DNA from: Syntrophaceae bacterium UBA6255
GTDB lineage: Bacteria; Desulfobacterota; Syntrophia; Syntrophales; Smithellaceae
Length of the DNA stretch: 15,195 bases
Assembly: GCA_002441205.1 (NCBI GenBank)
Contig: DJVN01000270.1
Location: 1-15,195 of the forward strand
Direction of reading: 5' to 3'
In this document: piece after piece, positions 7,435 through 14,079 of the stretch
How positions within the stretch are numbered: the first letter of the stretch is position 1
Layout of the letters: the number at the start of each line of letters is the position of its first letter
Made by a program: the position numbers and the translations under genes
Notes under the pieces: model-generated
The model's input: the letters and a program-made list of their open reading frames with translations, nothing else
What the model was told of the DNA's origin: nothing
The model's database searches: none

Positions 7435-7809
7435 TTACCAAGGTTTTTCAAAAGACACTTTGTCGAAATTTTTATTGCTGCTTTTAAAATTGCTTTTTGC
7501 TTTATTTTGTAAATTTAAGGGGTCCTTATTCGCCTGATTGAACAACCGTGACAAAAGAGCGATGGGAAACAATAACAGGAAAAAAATTACGCCCAACAAA
7601 ATGTTCGGTATAACTAAACTCAAAAACCAGGCCAGTTTCATCCAAAGATAATCGATCTTTGCACTTAAATATGTTGAAAATATTCCGGCCAAGCCCACCA
7701 ATAAAGCGGCCGGAATTGTCCATTCCCAGTCGGTTATTAAATATAAAGCAATAAATCCGACGGATATGGTCAATACGGTTCTTAATGGGTTTGTTTTTTT
7801 GGTTTTCAT
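7435..7809 (-). CDS. SxtJ-family membrane protein
   Basis: 124 residues. Three to four hydrophobic segments (about 11-26, 31-47, 56-88) are followed by 'LSRLFNQANKDPL' and a basic, Ser/Asn-rich tail ending in W. The 'ILLGVIFFLLLFPIALLSRLF...DPL' block is the signature I associate with the SxtJ family (named after the saxitoxin cluster), usually encoded beside O-carbamoyltransferases. Biochemical role unknown; a membrane partner for carbamoyl transfer or product export is inference. ATG 7809 lies 7 nt after the stop of the DUF5989 peptide gene, and that gene's final codons overlap the likely ribosome-binding region, so the two are probably co-translated. It is the last gene of the unit, followed by a terminator. 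Confidence 0.8.
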   Translation of the reverse strand: MKTKKTNPLRTVLTISVGFIALYLITDWEWTIPAALLVGLAGIFSTYLSAKIDYLWMKLAWFLSLVIPNILLGVIFFLLLFPIALLSRLFNQANKDPLNLQNKAKSNFKSSNKNFDKVSFEKPW

Positions 7810-7816
7810 TTATTAT

Positions 7817-7969
7817 CTAAAAGAGCGTATAAATAAAAGGAGAAACAGCGCTGCCGCCGCCGCCGAATATGATTATAAAACCAAGCAGGAGTAACACGAT
7901 GATTATTGGCGCGAGCCAATATTTCTTCCGTTCTCTCATAAACATCCAGATGTCTTTTAAAAAATCCAT
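7817..7969 (-). CDS. 50-residue DUF5989/SxtK-like membrane peptide
   Basis: A short gene of 50 codons plus TAG. The protein begins 'MDFLKDIWMFMRERKKYWL', then has one transmembrane helix 'APIIIVLLLLGFIIIF' (20-35), a GGGG hinge (36-39), and ends 'SAVSPFIYTLF'. A leading 'DFLKD-W-F-RERKK-W-LP' helix plus one TM and a terminal 'FIYTLF' is the DUF5989 pattern, which I associate with SxtK-type proteins next to carbamoyltransferases. The start ATG follows TGAGGA by 7 nt, and this Shine-Dalgarno contains the TGA stop of the SGNH gene, so translation is likely coupled. The gene is 10 nt after that gene and 7 nt before the SxtJ-like gene. Predicted orientation is N-terminus in the cytoplasm. Function unknown. 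Confidence 0.85.
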   Translation of the reverse strand: MDFLKDIWMFMRERKKYWLAPIIIVLLLLGFIIIFGGGGSAVSPFIYTLF

Positions 7970-7979
7970 TGTTTAATCC

Positions 7980-9068
7980 TCATTTCATTATTTTTAAAAT
8001 TTCCTCAGCGATGATTCTGTTAAGTTTTTTTGAGGCGTGTGTGTCATTCTTATTCACTATTCTTTCATCAACAGGCATCGTCTTGGCCAATTCAGAAACG
8101 TTTATGGCGGTTATGTTATTGGATTTAAAAAACTGAACGATATTGTTTACATACAATGAATCACTCATTTCTATGTCCGTCAGAAAAGGAAAGATGACGG
8201 CAATAAGTTGTATGGAGTTTCGTCCCGCATAATCCACAAATAACATCAGATCATTTTTATGACTTGAGAGGACTTTATCATTTTTATAGGCGTTCGTTAA
8301 ATAATTTATGTAGGAGCGTCCCAAATGTTCTCTAGGTGCAAGGAAATATAAATAGTTTAAAAAATAAGAGCCGGAACCCATGATGAGCATAAATGCGTTC
8401 ATATCCGCGGGTGGACGAAAGCCTTCGAAGGTTAATCCTTTGTTGATAGCGGCTCCCTCAATATCATTGCCGCAATATTGCAAAACTATTTTCTTGGGCT
8501 TAATTCTATTTAAATAAAGAAAGTTCATCATCGCGTCGTATTCGCCTCTGGAATCGAGATTAGGCCTGCCCATATTGATTATGGTAAAAAGCTTTTCTTT
8601 TTTGTTCAGGTCTTTTTTAACGATGTCGGAGAATCGGTCATCCACTGCATTCAGCCCATGGCCGGCTGTGAATGAATCCCCCACAAATAAAATGACCGGA
8701 TGGTTGTTGTCAGGTTCATCATCCCGGAATCCCGAAGAGTTGATGGGTTTCCAGTATTTAGCGTACCACAACTTGGATGCCAACGTGTAGTCGGCAGAGT
8801 GTGATCGGGGGATGAACATGAAGATTGTCTCAAGAAAAATAAAGATTACAAAAAGTGAGAACAAAACCGTTGCCGCATTCGAAATTATTTTGTTAACCCT
8901 TTTATCAATAATAACAATTCTAAACAGTTTCAAACTTTCAACAAGAATCAGAAAAAGTAAAAATAATCTGAAATAAATAACGATGCCCGTCGGATAAAAT
9001 ATCGGAAGAATAATGATTGATATCAGCAAGATAACTATCAATAAACTTTTGAAAAGTATTGTTTTCAT
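7980..9068 (-). CDS. membrane-anchored SGNH/GDSL-family hydrolase or acyltransferase
   Basis: 362 residues. Three N-terminal hydrophobic helices (about 5-22, 28-50, 65-86) precede an SGNH domain that should face the periplasm. All four blocks are visible: Ser132 in 'ILFVGDSFTAGHG', Gly167 in 'NMGRPN', Asn201 in 'QYCGNDI', and Asp342/His344 in 'NDTHASKKLNRIIAE'. The last block is D-x-H rather than the textbook D-x-x-H, as in several SGNH proteins of surface-glycan loci. Such enzymes cleave or transfer ester groups on sugars or lipids. ATG 9068 comes 2 nt after the TAA of the carbamoyltransferase gene (TAA-CG-ATG), so they are translationally coupled. The saxitoxin clusters carry a GDSL-lipase (sxtL) in the same gene set. 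The substrate is not predictable; an active-site-intact ester-active enzyme is well supported. Confidence 0.88.
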   Translation of the reverse strand: MKTILFKSLLIVILLISIIILPIFYPTGIVIYFRLFLLFLILVESLKLFRIVIIDKRVNKIISNAATVLFSLFVIFIFLETIFMFIPRSHSADYTLASKLWYAKYWKPINSSGFRDDEPDNNHPVILFVGDSFTAGHGLNAVDDRFSDIVKKDLNKKEKLFTIINMGRPNLDSRGEYDAMMNFLYLNRIKPKKIVLQYCGNDIEGAAINKGLTFEGFRPPADMNAFMLIMGSGSYFLNYLYFLAPREHLGRSYINYLTNAYKNDKVLSSHKNDLMLFVDYAGRNSIQLIAVIFPFLTDIEMSDSLYVNNIVQFFKSNNITAINVSELAKTMPVDERIVNKNDTHASKKLNRIIAEEILKIMK

Positions 9069-9070
9069 CG

Positions 9071-10936
9071 TTAATCCGTATTAAATGGAACCATCCATTT
9101 TTCTTTGTTTTGCCAATCCGGTTGAGTTGTTTTACAGTAAACAAAATCATTCAGGACCAGATAATCCATATCCGTACACATAAAACATCGATAAGCGTCA
9201 TCGGGATGACACACAATGGGTTCGCCGCGGACATTGAAACTTGTATTGATTAAGACTCCGCATCCCGTTAATTCTTTAAAATCTCTGATTAGCTGCCAGT
9301 ATCTCGGATTGGTTTCTTTATGAACCGTTTGTATTCTTGCGGAAAAGTCAATATGGGTGACTGATGGAATATCGCTGCGTGTGTAATAAAGTTTATCCCG
9401 CACTGGCCATTCATGATATTGATCGGGAAGTGTACGCCTTCTGTTTCGATTGACGGGAGCGGTCAAAAGCATGTAAGGCGAATATGTTTCCAGCTCAAAG
9501 TACTCCTGAATGTCTTCGTTCCTGACAGACGGGGCGAAAGGCCTGAATCCTTCCCTGTATTTTATTTTTAAATTCATTTTTTTCTGCATTTCTGGATTAC
9601 GGGCGTCGCCAAGAATGCTCCTGTTGCCTAAAGCCCGCGGACCGAATTCCATTTTACCCTGAAACCAGCCCACGATGTTGCCCTGCGCGATTTTAGAAGA
9701 GATATCCCGGCTGAGTTGGTTGAAGTCATCATATTTTGTACAAACCGCTTTCAATTTCCTGTTTATCAGCTCAATTTCTTTTGTGGAATAATCCGGGCCG
9801 AGGTAGGAGCCGGACATTTGATCGGTTCGTTCATCGGTTTTTCTTTCTTCTTCAAAGTATATGAAGTTTGCGGCGAGTGCCGCGCCGACAGCGCCTCCTG
9901 CGTCGCCGGCCGCCGGCTGGATAAAGATGCTTTTAAATAATTTTTCTTGCAGTAGTTTACCGTTAGCCACGCAGTTTAAAGCGACGCCGCCGGCCAGACA
10001 CAAAGATTCTGCGCCGGTTAAACGTCTGGTTTCCATGGCCATTTTCAAAACAATTTCTTCAGTTACTTTCTGGATAGCGAACGCCAGGTTGCAGTGATGT
10101 TGTTCGATGTTTGTTTCGGCTATTCTTCTGGAAAAACCGAAAAGCTTTTCCCATGGCTTGTCCTTAACCATCGTTATTCCAGTGGCGTAATTAAAGTAAG
10201 CTTGATTGAGCCAAATCGAACCATCCTCTTTGATGTCGACAAGTTTTTCCTTGATAGTTTCAATAAATTTTATTGTTTGTGATGACAGGGGATTGCCGTA
10301 AGGCGCCAATCCCATCAGTTTATATTCTCCCGAATTGACCGTGAATCCCAAATAATACGTGAACGCGCTGTATAATAGTCCTACGGAATGAGGGAAATTC
10401 ATTTCCTTTAAAATACTGATCTTGTTCCCGTCTCCCTGTCCGATAGATGCGGTACACCACTCGCCGACGCCGTCAATGGTCAGGATCGCCGCTTTTTTGT
10501 AGGGAGATGGAAAAAAAGCGCTGGCCGCGTGAGATAAATGATGTTCGGGAAAAAGCAGTTTGATTTTTTTTCTGTCGCAATTGCCGATGTCCTGCAAATG
10601 ATCGAGAATGAGTTTCTTTAAAAATAACTTTTCATTGAGCCAGACAGGGATCGCCCTGATAAAAGATGTCACGCCTCGGGGGGCGAAAGCATAATATGTT
10701 TCCAGAAGTCTTTCGAATTTTAAAAAAGGTTTGTCATAAAAAACAATGGCGTCCAATTCATTGATTTCCAGTCCGGTTTCGTCAAGGCAATATTGAATCG
10801 CGTGGATAGGAAAATCCGGCGTATGTTTTTTCCTGGTAAATCTTTCTTCCTGTGCCGCTGCAATAATTTTACCGTCCGTCGTCAACGCGGCAGCCGAGTC
10901 GTGGTAGAACGCTGATATCCCTAAAATATTTGCCAT
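9071..10936 (-). CDS. O-carbamoyltransferase (NodU/CmcH/SxtI family)
   Basis: 621 residues, the usual length. Enzymes of this family transfer a carbamoyl group from carbamoyl phosphate, through carbamoyl-adenylate, to a hydroxyl of a sugar or small molecule. The N-terminal Kae1-like domain has 'ILGISAFYHDSAAAL' (4-18), the metal-binding 'EHHLSHAASAFF' (His132, His136), 'LTIDGVGEWCTAS' (152-164) and 'SGEYKLMGLAPYG' (202-214). 'LCLAGGVALNCVANGKL' (312-328) and 'AAGDAGGAVGAAL' (342-354) follow. The C-terminal domain has 'GWFQGKMEFGPRALGNRSIL' (423-442) and 'NTSFNVRGEPIVCHPDDA' (564-581). All key blocks are intact, so activity is expected. It is cytoplasmic and probably modifies a precursor later exported. 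It is first in a tight operon with SGNH, DUF5989 and SxtJ-like genes. No strong ribosome-binding site or promoter is evident upstream. Confidence 0.93.
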   Translation of the reverse strand: MANILGISAFYHDSAAALTTDGKIIAAAQEERFTRKKHTPDFPIHAIQYCLDETGLEINELDAIVFYDKPFLKFERLLETYYAFAPRGVTSFIRAIPVWLNEKLFLKKLILDHLQDIGNCDRKKIKLLFPEHHLSHAASAFFPSPYKKAAILTIDGVGEWCTASIGQGDGNKISILKEMNFPHSVGLLYSAFTYYLGFTVNSGEYKLMGLAPYGNPLSSQTIKFIETIKEKLVDIKEDGSIWLNQAYFNYATGITMVKDKPWEKLFGFSRRIAETNIEQHHCNLAFAIQKVTEEIVLKMAMETRRLTGAESLCLAGGVALNCVANGKLLQEKLFKSIFIQPAAGDAGGAVGAALAANFIYFEEERKTDERTDQMSGSYLGPDYSTKEIELINRKLKAVCTKYDDFNQLSRDISSKIAQGNIVGWFQGKMEFGPRALGNRSILGDARNPEMQKKMNLKIKYREGFRPFAPSVRNEDIQEYFELETYSPYMLLTAPVNRNRRRTLPDQYHEWPVRDKLYYTRSDIPSVTHIDFSARIQTVHKETNPRYWQLIRDFKELTGCGVLINTSFNVRGEPIVCHPDDAYRCFMCTDMDYLVLNDFVYCKTTQPDWQNKEKWMVPFNTD

Positions 10937-11093
10937 TGTTTTCTGTTATCGTTCTCTGTTTTTAAATATTTTGAAAAAGCGAACGCAAATTATTACAGAT
11001 AAAATCAAACCTGCCTGTAACATTAGCTCAAATTACCTTGAAGGGCAAGTTACAAAAGACAATTTTTGGCAACGGGTCATATAGCTTAATATA

Positions 11094-11131
11094 AAAAACC
11101 GTTAAAGGATGAACATCCATTAACGGTTTTT
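11094..11131 (-). terminator. strong hairpin after the InlB/DUF1566 lipoprotein gene
   Basis: AAAAACCGTTAA (11094-11105) pairs with TTAACGGTTTTT (11120-11131), and GGATG (11107-11111) pairs with CATCC (11114-11118) around a 2-nt loop, giving nearly 18 bp. T-runs occur on both strands, so it can act as an intrinsic terminator in either direction. It starts 22 bp past the lipoprotein stop. A perfect 12-bp palindrome ATTACATGTAAT (11140-11151) lies between. Confidence 0.75.
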
Positions 11132-11153
11132 CGAAAATGATTACATGTAATGA

Positions 11154-12749
11154 TCAAAAGGCACGAATGGGTCGAATCATCCTTCCGCTACCTTTAGATG
11201 TTCCTGTTTGTCGGCCGTCGGAAAAATACTGTGACCAGCCATCCCATTGGCCGTATTCGGACGAACTCCAATACCCTGCATCGGAAAATCCACCGGATCT
11301 CTTCACATCGCGGTTTGCGTATAACTCAGCCAGTTCGTCCTGTGAAGGCAGATACCAGTCATCGAACTCATAGGTTCCTTCTCCCACGCTGTAATCCAAA
11401 CATATTTGAGCCGCATATGGTGTTGTGGTGCCTCCCACTGCTGTTACCTGAGCTACAATCGCGTTACTGTTGGCCAATCCCGTACCGATTGCCGTTAACG
11501 TATTGCCGTTTAACGTGCTTTGCGTTCTTTGATAGACCTGCTCATTTTCATCTGTGGCAGGATCTCCATATATCCATGCGATAGAAGAAGCTTCTTCTCC
11601 TTCATACCAATTCGGCGGTGCTGCCTCTAAACCATGTGCGCCGCCGTCAGTGATATAGAATACCTTGCCGACACAACTTGGACCGTAATCGCCGACTTCG
11701 AAAGGAGCCGTAGCCAAAGGATAGGTTGTGGAAGGATAATTCCATTCCCAGTTGGCATAAACAGTAATCTTGCCGTCATCCGTCGTATTACTGTTATTAA
11801 CGGTTGTTGTTGCAGTAAATTCCGTTCCTTCCCCGTTGGCTTCTGTGTACCATCCGGCGAAGGCATAGCATCTTTTGGTCGGATTTGCCGGTAAAGTACC
11901 CACATTTGTTGCCGGAGAGATGACATACTGATCTTCCACAGCACTTCCTCCATAACTATCGTATATTACGGTGTATCCAGAAGTTTCTTGCCAGGTTGCG
12001 TATGCGGTCATGTTATCGGTGACGGGCGTATCGGCTGTAAACGCTGCGCCGCAGCATCCATAAGTCCAACCGTTAAAAGCATAAAAAGGTTTTGTAGGGT
12101 CTGTCGGCAATGTTTCCACCGTTGTTGCCGGTGCGATAACATAATACGTGCCCACGATGGATCCCCCTTCGCTGTTATAGGTTACTGTATATACCCTCTC
12201 AGTAACCCATCTGGCATAAACGGTGATATCTGCCGTAACTTCCGTGCTGGGGAAAAATTGGCTTCCGCCACCATTCGGCGCCGTGTACCATCCGGCAAAA
12301 TTATAATCTGTGCTGGTCGGTGAAGTCGGAAATGAAGAAACAGTTTTTTCCGGTAATGTGATTCCCCGGGTCGCGTAAACTTCGCCATTGTTGTTGAATA
12401 TTACCTGATAATTGTACCAATAAGCATAGACAATTATATTAAAATTGACGATTGTACTTTCTGTAAATTGCGTACCGGCGCCGTTTTTCCCGGTCCACCA
12501 GCCGCCAAACCTATAGCCGGACATACTGGGAGCCGTCGGTAATGTGCCGACAGTTTTTCCCGCGTCCACCGTTATGCTGGTTGGATTGGGCATGACCGTT
12601 GTGCTTTCGGTATTATTAAACTGGCTGCTGAAGGTTACAGTATAACTTATCGGTTGTTTATCGCCCTCACCTGAATCACTGCAGCCTATTAACGCAAGGA
12701 TAGTGATTAAAATCATTAAGAAAGGAATAATCTTTGTAGAAACTTTCAT
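11154..12749 (-). CDS. lipoprotein with four InlB-type repeats and a C-terminal DUF1566 lectin-like domain
   Basis: 531 residues. A signal peptide ends in the lipobox 'LIGC' with Cys23 as the lipidated residue and Ser at +2, which favours outer-membrane sorting. Four InlB/Flg_new (Listeria-Bacteroides) repeats follow, each ending in a 'F-GW-T...G-G--F---T-V---I-VYA-W' pattern: about 36-111, 113-181, 186-253 and 258-334. The third is degenerate, with a Cys232-Cys233 pair. Residues ~350-531 are a DUF1566/Lcl domain of C-type-lectin-like fold: 'GKVFYITDGGAHGLEAAPP' (361-379), 'DDWYLPSQDELAELYANRD' (463-481) and the terminal 'GYWSSSEY...SQYFSDGRQ...IRPIRAF' (492-531). It is expected at the cell surface, with repeats as a stalk and the C-terminus as ligand-binding head. 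ATG 12749 follows GGAGGAAAA, a strong ribosome-binding site. The C-terminal end resembles diversity-generating-retroelement targets. Confidence 0.85.
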   Translation of the reverse strand: MKVSTKIIPFLMILITILALIGCSDSGEGDKQPISYTVTFSSQFNNTESTTVMPNPTSITVDAGKTVGTLPTAPSMSGYRFGGWWTGKNGAGTQFTESTIVNFNIIVYAYWYNYQVIFNNNGEVYATRGITLPEKTVSSFPTSPTSTDYNFAGWYTAPNGGGSQFFPSTEVTADITVYARWVTERVYTVTYNSEGGSIVGTYYVIAPATTVETLPTDPTKPFYAFNGWTYGCCGAAFTADTPVTDNMTAYATWQETSGYTVIYDSYGGSAVEDQYVISPATNVGTLPANPTKRCYAFAGWYTEANGEGTEFTATTTVNNSNTTDDGKITVYANWEWNYPSTTYPLATAPFEVGDYGPSCVGKVFYITDGGAHGLEAAPPNWYEGEEASSIAWIYGDPATDENEQVYQRTQSTLNGNTLTAIGTGLANSNAIVAQVTAVGGTTTPYAAQICLDYSVGEGTYEFDDWYLPSQDELAELYANRDVKRSGGFSDAGYWSSSEYGQWDGWSQYFSDGRQTGTSKGSGRMIRPIRAF

Positions 12750-13002
12750 TTTTCCTCCAAAACAAAATGTTTTTAATAGAAAATAAGTACACCTGCCCCT
12801 TCAGAGCATGACTTTTTTGAGATTGGTAAAAATTAATACTAATATCGATTATTTGTCAATCAAATTGTTGATAAATATTTATTCTAAAAACAACATAACA
12901 ATATTACTATCATTGAAAAATCAGATGAAAAAACGGTAAAAATTAAACGGAACATATTAACTTTTCCTTCATTCATTTTTCAATGATAATATTTTTTTAC
13001 CT
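12750..13002. repeat. AT-rich intergenic region with a 14-bp inverted repeat
   Basis: TATCATTGAAAAAT (12908-12921) and ATTTTTCAATGATA (12975-12988) are perfect inverted copies 53 bp apart, just beyond the YchF-like stop on the minus strand. On the minus strand a TTGACA (12859-12854) with TATTAA (12838-12833) after only 15 bp is a weak promoter candidate for the lipoprotein gene. No gene is seen. Confidence 0.45.
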
Positions 13003-14034
13003 TTATATATTGAAACGGAAGGTAATGATATCGCCGTCCTGCACGATGTATTCCTTGCCCTCCAGACGCAGGCGTCCGGCGGATTTTACCTGCGCGGCTG
13101 AACCGCTATGCGCGATGAAATCGTCGTAGGACATGATTTCTGCTTTGATAAAGCCCCGTTCAAAATCGTTGTGAATGGCTCCGGCGGCTTTAGGAGCTTT
13201 GGTTTCTTTGGGAATCACCCAGGCCTTGACTTCATCCTCCCCAACGGTAAAGAAAGAAATCCTTCCCAGCAGGGAAAAAGCAGCGCGAATAATCCGGCCG
13301 AAAGCCGGTTCGGCGATGTTCATGGATACCAGAAATTCTTTCTGATCCGCGGCATCCAGACCGGCCAGTTCCGCCTCAATTTTGCAGCAGATACCCATGA
13401 CCGGTTCTGTTAATTTCGCCTCAGTTGCGAATTGATCTGTAAAAACAAGGTTATCTTCGGCTACATTAACCACGACAAGTTCCGGCTTAATCGTCCAGAA
13501 GGAAAAGCTCTTCAGTGTAAAAATTTCGGCAGGCGTCAGACCGGCCATACGCAAAGGTTTCCCCGCTTCCAGACAATCTTTCAAGCGCGGCAATAGTTCA
13601 TTTTGCGCCGCTTCCTGGGTAGGAATGGCTTTCCGGGGCATTTTGGCCAGCTTCTCCATTTTTTTTTCAATGATGAGCAGATCGGAAAGCAACAGTTCGT
13701 CTTCCAGTTTGCGATAGGCTTCGATGCTTAATTGCACATCGGGCAGAGAAAACCCGTCAACAACATGGAGAATGCCGTCTGTGCCGCTCAAATTCTGACG
13801 GATGGCCTCCCAGGGATGCTCGCCCACGGCGTGAACATCAGCAAAAGGAACTTTGGCAGGTGTTGCTTTGACCGGCTTGTATATTTCGACAAGTTTATCG
13901 AATCGTTCATCAGGCACGGAAGCCTGTCCGCGGACGACCGCTTCATTGTGGTGTGCGCCAATTTTTACTCCCGTCATTATTTCAAACAAGGTGCTTTTCC
14001 CGCTTTGCGGAAGCCCCAGAATGCCCATTTCCAT
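13003..14034 (-). CDS. divergent YchF/OLA1-family GTPase paralogue
   Basis: 343 residues from ATG 14034. The frame extends to TTG 14064, but a purine-rich GGAAGAAAAGAG lies just before ATG 14034, so the shorter start is preferred. The Walker A motif is intact: 'GLPQSGKST' (residues 7-15). The C-terminal TGS-like domain is well conserved: 'GAIHNDFERGFIKAEIMSYDD' in two parts, and 'GRLRLEGKEYIVQDGDIITF' to the last residue. In between, the segment where YchF has its switch I ('YPFCTIDPN') is replaced by 'AHHNEAVVRGQASVPD', and the G3 'DIAGLV' is 'DVHAVGEH'. The G4-like position reads 'VVNVAED', near the family's N-x-x-E. YchF proteins are ribosome-associated ATPases of about 363 residues. Loss of the G3 glycine suggests altered or absent hydrolysis. 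It lies 45 bp after the AsmA-like gene, probably in the same transcript. Confidence 0.82.
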   Translation of the reverse strand: MEMGILGLPQSGKSTLFEIMTGVKIGAHHNEAVVRGQASVPDERFDKLVEIYKPVKATPAKVPFADVHAVGEHPWEAIRQNLSGTDGILHVVDGFSLPDVQLSIEAYRKLEDELLLSDLLIIEKKMEKLAKMPRKAIPTQEAAQNELLPRLKDCLEAGKPLRMAGLTPAEIFTLKSFSFWTIKPELVVVNVAEDNLVFTDQFATEAKLTEPVMGICCKIEAELAGLDAADQKEFLVSMNIAEPAFGRIIRAAFSLLGRISFFTVGEDEVKAWVIPKETKAPKAAGAIHNDFERGFIKAEIMSYDDFIAHSGSAAQVKSAGRLRLEGKEYIVQDGDIITFRFNI

Positions 14035-14052
14035 AACAAATCTCTTTTCTTC

Positions 14053-14069
14053 CGGGTGTATCAAACCCG
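14053..14069 (-). other. small hairpin between the AsmA-like and YchF-like genes
   Basis: CGGGT (14053-14057) and ACCCG (14065-14069) form a 5-bp stem with a 7-nt loop between the two genes. On the minus strand no T-run follows, so it is not a clear terminator. It covers the alternative TTG 14064, which would hide that codon in the mRNA and supports the ATG 14034 start. Confidence 0.3.
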
Positions 14070-14079
14070 ATTTATTTTT

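Noticed and set aside
7406..10936. A saxitoxin or other toxin biosynthesis cluster.
   Set aside because: Only the four families shared with sxtI-L are present; no polyketide synthase, amidinotransferase, dioxygenase or other saxitoxin-specific genes are visible.
11154..12749. A complete diversity-generating retroelement in this window.
   Set aside because: No reverse transcriptase, accessory gene or template repeat is present; only a possible remote target can be proposed.
14035..14064. TTG 14064 as the start of the YchF-like gene.
   Set aside because: It adds ten residues not found before the P-loop strand in the family, removes the ribosome-binding site from use, and lies in a small hairpin.
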